NCBI GenBank assembly: GCA_949878425.1
Contig: CATLAL010000004.1
Location: 1 to 64,000 of the forward strand
Source of the DNA: an uncultured Oscillospiraceae bacterium
Lineage (GTDB): Bacteria; Bacillota; Clostridia; Oscillospirales; Oscillospiraceae
Length of the DNA stretch: 64,000 nucleotides
Reading direction: 5' to 3'
This document shows, one piece after another, positions 58,656-64,000 of the stretch (its first letter is position 1; the number at the start of each line of letters is the position of its first letter). The notes beneath the pieces were generated by a model. That model was not told the DNA's origin and did not search any database. It saw only the letters and a program-made list of their open reading frames with translations. The translations under genes and the position numbers were made by a program.

Positions 58656-59993
58656 ATGCATGCAACAGTAATCGGCGCGGGTCTGGCGGGGAGCGAGGCG
58701 GCCTACCAGCTGGCGGAGCGGGGGGTACAGGTGGCGCTGTGGGAGATGAAGCCCCACAAGATGACCCCGGCCCACGTCAGCCCCCTCTTTGGGGAGCTGG
58801 TGTGCTCCAACTCCCTGCGGGGCGCGGGGCTGGAGAATGCGGTGGGCCTTTTGAAGGAGGAGCTGCGGCGGCTGGGGAGCCTCATCCTCCGGGCGGCGGA
58901 CGCCACCCGGGTGGAGGCAGGAGGGGCGCTGGCGGTGGACCGCCAGGGCTTTGCCGCCTATATCACGGAGGCCGTCCGAAGCCACCCCAACATTGCCGTT
59001 CGGGAGGGGGAGGCTGCCTCCCTGCCGGAGGGGGACGTGATCGTGGCCACGGGCCCTCTGACCAGCGAGGCGCTGGCGGAGCACCTGGGGGAGCTGATCG
59101 GCGGTGGGGCGGGTACGCTCCACTTCTTCGACGCCGCCGCGCCGCTGGTGACATACGAGAGCATCGACATGTCCAGGGCCTGGTTTGCCTCCCGCTACGA
59201 CAAGGGAACCGCTGACTATATCAACTGCGCCCTGAGCCAGGAGGAGTACCGGGCCTTCTGGCGGGAGCTGTGCGCCGCCCAGGAGGCGGAGGTCCACGGC
59301 TTCGAGGACAAAAACGTCTTTGAGGGCTGCATGCCCGTGGAGGTGATGGCCCGCCGGGGGGAGGATACCCTGCGCTACGGGCCTCTGAAGCCCCGGGGCC
59401 TTCGGGACCCAGCCACGGGGAAGGAGCCCTACGCGGTGGTGCAGCTGCGCCGGGACAACGCCGCCGGGTCCATCTACAACCTGGTGGGCTTTCAGACCCA
59501 CCTGAAGTTCGCCGAGCAGCGGCGGGTGTTCTCCATGATCCCCGCCCTGCGGGAGGCGGAGTACGTCCGCTACGGCGTGATGCACCGGAACACCTACCTG
59601 GACTCCCCCCGGCTGCTGAACCGCTACTACCAGCTGCGGGCCATGCCCCGGGTGTCTTTCGCCGGACAGATGACCGGCGTGGAGGGCTACGTGGAGTCCG
59701 CCGCCTCCGGGTTCCTGGCGGGGGTGGAGCTGGCCCGGCGGTTGGCGGGGCTGCCGCCGTTGGATTTCCCCAGGGAGACCGCCATTGGGGCCCTGGCGCT
59801 GTACGTCTCCGACGAGTCGGTGGCCCAGTTCCAGCCCATGAACATCAATTTCGGCATTATTGAACCCCTGGACCACCGGGTGCGGGGGAAGAGAAATAAA
59901 AATCTGGAGATCTCCCAGCGGTCCCTGGCGATTCTGGAGGGTCGGGGACTGTGGGGCGGGGACAAGGAGGATGGGAATGAAGATCATCGTTGA
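58656..59993 (+). CDS. trmFO: Methylenetetrahydrofolate-tRNA-(uracil-5-)-methyltransferase
   Basis: 445 residues. FAD site VIGAGLAGSEAAYQLAERG at the N-terminus, VCSNSLRG, and the C-terminal MTGVEGYVESAASGFLAG in pieces, all TrmFO hallmarks. It makes ribothymidine at tRNA position 54 using folate. Classic neighbour of topA. Its 3' end overlaps plsX by 17 bp, so the two are cotranscribed. Confidence 0.96.
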   Translation: MHATVIGAGLAGSEAAYQLAERGVQVALWEMKPHKMTPAHVSPLFGELVCSNSLRGAGLENAVGLLKEELRRLGSLILRAADATRVEAGGALAVDRQGFAAYITEAVRSHPNIAVREGEAASLPEGDVIVATGPLTSEALAEHLGELIGGGAGTLHFFDAAAPLVTYESIDMSRAWFASRYDKGTADYINCALSQEEYRAFWRELCAAQEAEVHGFEDKNVFEGCMPVEVMARRGEDTLRYGPLKPRGLRDPATGKEPYAVVQLRRDNAAGSIYNLVGFQTHLKFAEQRRVFSMIPALREAEYVRYGVMHRNTYLDSPRLLNRYYQLRAMPRVSFAGQMTGVEGYVESAASGFLAGVELARRLAGLPPLDFPRETAIGALALYVSDESVAQFQPMNINFGIIEPLDHRVRGKRNKNLEISQRSLAILEGRGLWGGDKEDGNEDHR

Positions 59994-60984
59994 CGCTATG
60001 GGCGGGGACCATGCGCCCCAGGAGATTGTAAAGGGCGCGCTGAACGCCGCCAAGGCCCGGCCGGATCTGGAGATCGTCCTGGTGGGCAGGGAGGAGGCAG
60101 TCCGCGCCGCCGCGGAGCAGTGGGGCGGTCTGGGGGAGCGCTCCGGCGTGGTGAACGCCCGAGAGGTGATCGACATGCACGACGACCCCGCCACGGCCTT
60201 TAAGGTCAAAAAGGACTCCTCCATCACCGTGGGGCTGAACCTGCTGAAGGCGGGGGAGGGGGACGCGTTTGTCTCCGCCGGCAGCACCGGCGCCCTGCTC
60301 AGCGCCGGCACCCTGCTGGTCAAGCGGGTCCGGGGCATCCGGCGGGCCGCTATGGCCCCGGTGCTGCCCACCGCCGGAAAGGGCCTGGTGCTGGTGGACT
60401 GCGGGGCAAACGCGTCCTGCACGGTGGAGTACCTGGTGCAGTTCGCCTACCTTGGCAGCTTCTATGCCGAGAAGGTGCTGGGCATCGAGAGGCCCCGGAT
60501 CGGCCTCTTGAACATCGGCAGCGAGGACTCCAAGGGGGACCAGCTGCGGCTGGACACCTATCCGGTCCTCAAGGAGGCCGGGGAGAGAGGCGAGCTGAAC
60601 TTCGTGGGCAACATGGAGGCCAAGGAGGCCATCAAGGGGGGCTGCGACGTGCTGGTGACCGACGGCTTCTCCGGCAACGTGATGCTGAAAACCGTGGAGG
60701 GCGTGGGCTCCTTTATGGGCAAGGAGCTCAAGGGCATGTTCCTGCGGAGCCTGAAGAGCAAGGTCGCGGCCCTGCTGGTCAAGGACGGCCTGGCGGCCTT
60801 CAAGGACCGGCTCAACCCGGACACCATCGGCGGCACCCCCTTCCTGGGCCTCCAGAAGCCGGTGATCAAGGCCCACGGCGGCAGCGGCGCCCGGGCCATC
60901 GAGAACGCCGTCTACCAGGCCGCCGCCGCTGCGGAGGCGGATCTGGCCTCAGAAATCCAGGCCCATATCCAGCACATGAGGTAG
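59977..60984 (+). CDS. plsX: Phosphate acyltransferase PlsX
   Basis: 335 residues. N-terminal KIIVDAMGGDHAPQEIVKGA, SAGSTGALLSAGTLLV and C-terminal GFSGNVMLKTVEG. It makes acyl-phosphate from acyl-ACP for phospholipid synthesis at the membrane surface. AAGGAGG (59964-59970) lies 6 bp before the ATG at 59977, which decides between it and a Met two codons earlier. acpP follows with its own promoter. Confidence 0.95.
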   Translation: MKIIVDAMGGDHAPQEIVKGALNAAKARPDLEIVLVGREEAVRAAAEQWGGLGERSGVVNAREVIDMHDDPATAFKVKKDSSITVGLNLLKAGEGDAFVSAGSTGALLSAGTLLVKRVRGIRRAAMAPVLPTAGKGLVLVDCGANASCTVEYLVQFAYLGSFYAEKVLGIERPRIGLLNIGSEDSKGDQLRLDTYPVLKEAGERGELNFVGNMEAKEAIKGGCDVLVTDGFSGNVMLKTVEGVGSFMGKELKGMFLRSLKSKVAALLVKDGLAAFKDRLNPDTIGGTPFLGLQKPVIKAHGGSGARAIENAVYQAAAAAEADLASEIQAHIQHMR

Positions 60985-61032
60985 AAGCGCTGCGCGGTTT
61001 AGGAGGGACAGGGAAAAAGAGGAAAATCCCTA

Positions 61033-61061
61033 TTGACAGGCGGGGCGAAAAGTTTTATTAT
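61033..61061 (+). promoter_or_regulatory. Promoter of acpP
   Basis: Perfect TTGACA (61033-61038), 17-bp spacer, TATTAT (61056-61061), 50 bp before the acpP ATG. Confidence 0.8.
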
Positions 61062-61110
61062 TCCAGATGTAAACCCCATAGGATTCCCTTGGGAAAGGAG
61101 GAGGAAGTAC

Positions 61111-61353
61111 ATGCAGGATGTTTTTGAGCGGATGCAGAGGATCATTGCGGATCAGTTCTCCGTGGAACCTGACGAGATCACATTGGAGACGGCTTTTGAG
61201 GCGGATCTGGGCGCCGATTCCGTTGACCTGGTAGAGCTGGTCATGAGCATGGAGGAGGAGTTCGATATCGGCGAGGTACAGGAGGACGAACTGGCGGCCC
61301 TCTCTACCGTAGGCGACTGCGTCGATTTCCTGAACAGCAAGCTGGACAGATAA
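61111..61353 (+). CDS. acpP: Acyl carrier protein
   Basis: 80 residues, normal size. Phosphopantetheine serine Ser37 in GADSVDLVELVMSMEEEF. It carries growing acyl chains in fatty acid synthesis. AAAGGAGGAGG gives a very strong ribosome site before the ATG at 61111. plsX upstream and rnc downstream, the usual plsX-(fab)-acpP-rnc order without fab genes between. Confidence 0.96.
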   Translation: MQDVFERMQRIIADQFSVEPDEITLETAFEADLGADSVDLVELVMSMEEEFDIGEVQEDELAALSTVGDCVDFLNSKLDR

Positions 61354-61360
61354 TTAATCA

Positions 61361-61397
61361 GAGAGCCTCGTCTCAGAAAGGACGGGGTTCTCCTTTT
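61361..61397 (+). terminator. Terminator/attenuator between acpP and rnc
   Basis: GAGAGCCTCGTC (61361-61372) pairs with GACGGGGTTCTC (61381-61392) including G-U pairs, followed by CTTTTT. It would give high acpP and lower rnc expression. Confidence 0.75.
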
Positions 61398-61415
61398 TGG
61401 AAAGGGGAGATCCGA

Positions 61416-62084
61416 ATGGAATCTCTGGAGAGGAAGCTGGGATATTCCTTCCAAAATCGGGAGCTGCTCAGCGAGGCCCTCAACCACAGCTCCTATGCCA
61501 ACGAGCACAAGCAGGGACTGGGCAGCAACGAGCGGCTGGAGTTCTTGGGCGACAGCGTACTGGGTTTCGTGGCGGCGGAGTTTCTCTTCAAGCGCCACGG
61601 GAATCTGCCGGAGGGGGACCTGACCCGGATGCGGGCGGCCCTGGTCTGCGAGCAGAGCCTGTACGAGGTGGCCAAGGAGCTGGAGCTGGGCGGTTACCTG
61701 CGGCTGGGCCGGGGCGAGGAGGCCGGCGGCGGCCGGGAGCGGCAGTCCATCCTGGCGGACGCTACGGAGGCCGTGTTTGCCGCCGTGTACCTGGACGGCG
61801 GCATGGAAAAGGCCAGGGAGCTGATCGGGCGGGTGCTCCTCAGCCGGGCCCCCCAGGCGGAGGAGCGCCGGGACTACAAGACCACGCTCCAGGAGGTGGT
61901 CCAGCGCAAGAGCGGACAGGCCCTCACCTACCATATGACCTCCCAGCAGGGACCGGACCACAACAAGACCTTCTATTTCGAGGTCCGCCTCAACGAGGCG
62001 GTGGTGGGCCGGGGGGAGGGCCGCAGCAAGAAGGAGGCGGAGCAGGACGCCGCCCGGGACGCGCTGGAGCATATGGAGTCCTGA
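61416..62084 (+). CDS. rnc: Ribonuclease III
   Basis: 222 residues. Catalytic signature NERLEFLGDSVLG (38-50), second acidic set DATEAVFAAVYLDGG, and a dsRNA-binding domain at about 152-222 (YKTTLQEVVQRKSGQ). It cleaves double-stranded RNA in rRNA and mRNA processing. GGAAAGGGGAG precedes the ATG. Confidence 0.96.
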   Translation: MESLERKLGYSFQNRELLSEALNHSSYANEHKQGLGSNERLEFLGDSVLGFVAAEFLFKRHGNLPEGDLTRMRAALVCEQSLYEVAKELELGGYLRLGRGEEAGGGRERQSILADATEAVFAAVYLDGGMEKARELIGRVLLSRAPQAEERRDYKTTLQEVVQRKSGQALTYHMTSQQGPDHNKTFYFEVRLNEAVVGRGEGRSKKEAEQDAARDALEHMES

Positions 62085-62190
62085 CGGTCAAACCACATGG
62101 CGGACGCGTGCGCGGACCATTTCTTTTGCGCTTTCGCCGTAAAAAATCAGGAACAGGGAGAAAAGGTCGGATTCGAAAAAAGGAGACGCT

Positions 62191-63489
62191 ATGAATTTTC
62201 AGCTGAAGCCCGGCATGCTGCTGGGAGCCGCCACCGCCGCCACTCAGATCGAGGGGGGCGATACGAACAACAACTGGTACGACTGGTACCGCCGGGGCTA
62301 TATCAAGGACAACGCAGACCCCTCCGTCGCCACGGAGCACTTCAGACGCTGGCGGGAGGACCTGGACCTCATGAGCGATATGGGACTCCAGTGCTACCGC
62401 ATGGGCGTGGAGTGGAGCCGGGTGGAGCCGGAGGAGGGGCGCTTTGACCAGGCGGCCATCGCCCGCTACCGGGAGGAGCTCCAGGCCCTGGTGGATCGGG
62501 GCATCCGCCCCCTGCTGACGCTGCACCACTTCAGCAACCCCATGTGGCTGGAGAAGAAGGGCGCCTTCGCTGTCAGCGACAACATCACCTATTTCCTCCG
62601 CTTTGTCCGCAAAATGGTGGAGGGCGTGGGGGACCTGGTCAGCGAGTATCTCACCATCAACGAACCCAACGTCTACGCCTTTAACGGCTACCTCACCGGC
62701 TCCTGGCCCCCGGGCCGGCGCAACCCCCTGGAGGCGGCCCGGGTGCTGACCAACCTCACCGCCGCCCACATCGAGGCATACGGCCTGATCCGCAAGACCC
62801 GGCTCCAGATGGGCTTTCGGGACACCCGGGTGAGCTTTGCCAACCATCTGCGGGCCTTTGCGCCCAAGGACCCCAAAAATCCCCTCCACTGCTTCTGGGC
62901 CGGCCGGGCGGAGGAGCTCTTCCAGGGGAATCTCACCCGGGCCATGTGCACCGGCCGGACCGCCTTCCCCATCGGGAAGCACCCGGCCATCGTGCCGGGG
63001 CGCTACTGCGACTTCCACGCGGTCAACTACTACGCCCGCTCCACCATCAGCGGTCCCGCCGACGGCGTGGCCCAGGGGGCGGCGGTGAACGACCTGGGGT
63101 GGGAGATCTACCCCCAGGGCATTGTGGAGGTGTGCCGGAAGGCGTACGGCGTTCTGCCACGGCCCATCTATATCACGGAGAATGGGACCTGCGACAACGC
63201 CGACCGCTTCCGGGCCCGGTACATCGCCGAGCATTTGGAGGCCCTGTGCGCCAGCGACCTGCCGGTGGAGCGCTACTACCACTGGTGCTTCTGCGACAAC
63301 TGGGAGTGGGTGGAGGGCAATTCCGCCCGCTTCGGCCTGGTCCACGTGGACTATGAGACCCAGGAGCGGACCGTGAAGGACAGCGGGGCCTTCTACCGGG
63401 AGCTCATCGCCCAGGGCGGCGTCAGCGGGGAGCTGTATGAGCGCTGCTGCGGCGGCTCCTATCCGACAAACGGGGAAGGGAACGGCTGA
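62191..63489 (+). CDS. Glycoside hydrolase family 1 (beta-glucosidase type)
   Basis: 432 residues. Acid/base Glu158 in LTINEPN and nucleophile Glu330 in YITENGTCDN, with the early GAATAATQIEGG. It lacks a signal peptide, so it acts on imported beta-glucosides. No PTS or phospho-sugar loop is obvious, so a beta-glucosidase is favoured over 6-phospho type. AAAAGGAGAC precedes the ATG. The GH13 gene starts 1 bp inside its stop (TGATG). Confidence 0.93.
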   Translation: MNFQLKPGMLLGAATAATQIEGGDTNNNWYDWYRRGYIKDNADPSVATEHFRRWREDLDLMSDMGLQCYRMGVEWSRVEPEEGRFDQAAIARYREELQALVDRGIRPLLTLHHFSNPMWLEKKGAFAVSDNITYFLRFVRKMVEGVGDLVSEYLTINEPNVYAFNGYLTGSWPPGRRNPLEAARVLTNLTAAHIEAYGLIRKTRLQMGFRDTRVSFANHLRAFAPKDPKNPLHCFWAGRAEELFQGNLTRAMCTGRTAFPIGKHPAIVPGRYCDFHAVNYYARSTISGPADGVAQGAAVNDLGWEIYPQGIVEVCRKAYGVLPRPIYITENGTCDNADRFRARYIAEHLEALCASDLPVERYYHWCFCDNWEWVEGNSARFGLVHVDYETQERTVKDSGAFYRELIAQGGVSGELYERCCGGSYPTNGEGNG

Positions 63490-64000
63490 TGGAGTGGTGG
63501 AAGGACGCGATTATCTACCAGATCTACCCCCGCAGCTTCCAGGACTCCAACGGCGACGGCATCGGGGACATCCCCGGCATCATCAGCCGCCTGGACCACC
63601 TCCAGGAGCTGGGGGTGGGGGCCATCTGGCTGAGCCCGGTGTACAAGTCTCCCAACGCCGACAACGGCTACGATATCAGCGACTACCGGGAGATCAACCC
63701 GGAGTACGGCACCATGGAGGACATGGAGCGTCTCATCGCCGAGGCGGCCAGACGGGGCATCCGGATTATCATGGACCTGGTGATCAACCACACCTCCACG
63801 GACCACTACTGGTTCCGGCGGAGCCGGGACAGGACCAGCGAGTACGCGGACTACTACTACTGGGCCCACGGCGGCCCGGACGGGGCGTTGCCCAACAACT
63901 GGACTGGCTTTTTCGGCGAGGACTGCTGGGAGTTCGACCCGGAGCGGTGCGAGTACTACCTGCACCTGTTCGCCAAGAGCCAGGCGGACCTGAACTACCA
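63489..64000 (+). CDS. GH13 alpha-glucosidase / oligo-1,6-glucosidase, N-terminal part (3' end outside window)
   Basis: 170 residues up to the window end, frame still open. KDAIIYQIYPRSFQDSNGDG at the start, GDIPGIISRLDHLQELGVGAIWLSP (in parts) and DLVINHTSTDH are GH13 subfamily 31-type hallmarks (oligo-1,6-glucosidase, alpha-glucosidase, trehalose-6-phosphate hydrolase). The catalytic residues lie beyond the window, so substrate is not decided. Coupled to the GH1 gene by TGATG, so the pair is a sugar-use operon. Confidence 0.92.
   Translation, partial: MEWWKDAIIYQIYPRSFQDSNGDGIGDIPGIISRLDHLQELGVGAIWLSPVYKSPNADNGYDISDYREINPEYGTMEDMERLIAEAARRGIRIIMDLVINHTSTDHYWFRRSRDRTSEYADYYYWAHGGPDGALPNNWTGFFGEDCWEFDPERCEYYLHLFAKSQADLNY

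Noticed and set aside
1..64000. tRNA, rRNA, riboswitch or T-box elements
   Set aside because: Scanned by eye for the TTCGAATC arm, T-box and common riboswitch cores; none convincing. A covariance search could still find weak ones.

Overview
The window looks like a chromosomal segment of a GC-rich, spore-forming anaerobic member of the Clostridia, most likely Oscillospiraceae (Flavonifractor/Pseudoflavonifractor-like). Reasons: uniformly high GC third positions; Shine-Dalgarno sites of AGGAGG type; sporulation genes (GerW/YtfJ, DacF-type carboxypeptidase, a cysteine-rich coat-like protein); a GlgC+GlgD glycogen pathway; the IspH-ribosomal protein S1 fusion typical of Clostridia; QueH; an arginine deiminase route. 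The taxonomic call is inference from gene content, not from a marker search.

Layout. 1-3.1 kb: end of a TPM-domain protein, a lipoprotein and a membrane-anchored VanX-type peptidase. 3.3-12.1 kb (minus strand): complete glycogen operon glgB-glgC-glgD-glgA-glgP with its own promoter. 12.3-13.5 kb: YerC/TrpR-like regulator and a methyltransferase. 13.5-15.6 kb: a scrap zone with truncated genes, a small XRE regulator and a structured repeat. 15.6-23.1 kb: GNAT enzyme, an 867-residue Sel1-repeat protein, a two-component system and an XRE-TPR regulator. 23.5-34.9 kb: a long plus-strand housekeeping run: M50 protease, scpA, scpB, ytfI-like, gerW/ytfJ, dacF, rluB, RpiR regulator, HI0933 flavoprotein, cmk, plsC, ispH-rpsA. 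35-41.8 kb: methyltransferase, then a minus-strand arginine cluster (arcA, OTC, TIGR00300 protein, thioredoxin-reductase-like flavoprotein), a coiled-coil protein and queH. 42.1-49.6 kb: WecG/TagA glycosyltransferase, tmk, a cysteine-rich mini-protein, mltG, U32 peptidase, a membrane EEP hydrolase, an aldo/keto reductase-ferredoxin and its MerR regulator. 49.8-53 kb (minus): MBL hydrolase, CoxE-like VWA protein and MoxR ATPase. 53.3-62.1 kb: TrmH-type methyltransferase, dprA, topA, (small divergent regulator pair), trmFO, plsX, acpP, rnc. 62.2-64 kb: GH1 and GH13 glycosidases; the GH13 gene runs off the window.

The most unusual content lies between and inside the genes. (1) A family of hairpin-bearing intergenic repeats (here called R1) occurs at eight places, often as head-to-head pairs, and both of its stems show compensatory base changes between copies. 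(2) A second structured repeat (R2) occurs twice, 35 kb apart, also with a compensated stem. (3) A 158-bp element with 29-bp imperfect terminal inverted repeats sits beside an R1 pair between scpB and ytfI. (4) The ispH-rpsA fusion carries a near-perfect Shine-Dalgarno and in-frame ATG exactly at the domain junction, preceded by an AT-rich island with a promoter-like sequence, which suggests that free S1 is also made. (5) GlgB has a 130-residue repetitive basic tail, and the Sel1 protein is built from exact 324-bp super-repeats.

No tRNA, rRNA, CRISPR array, intact transposase or prophage was found. All family assignments come from reading motifs by eye; no database search was possible.
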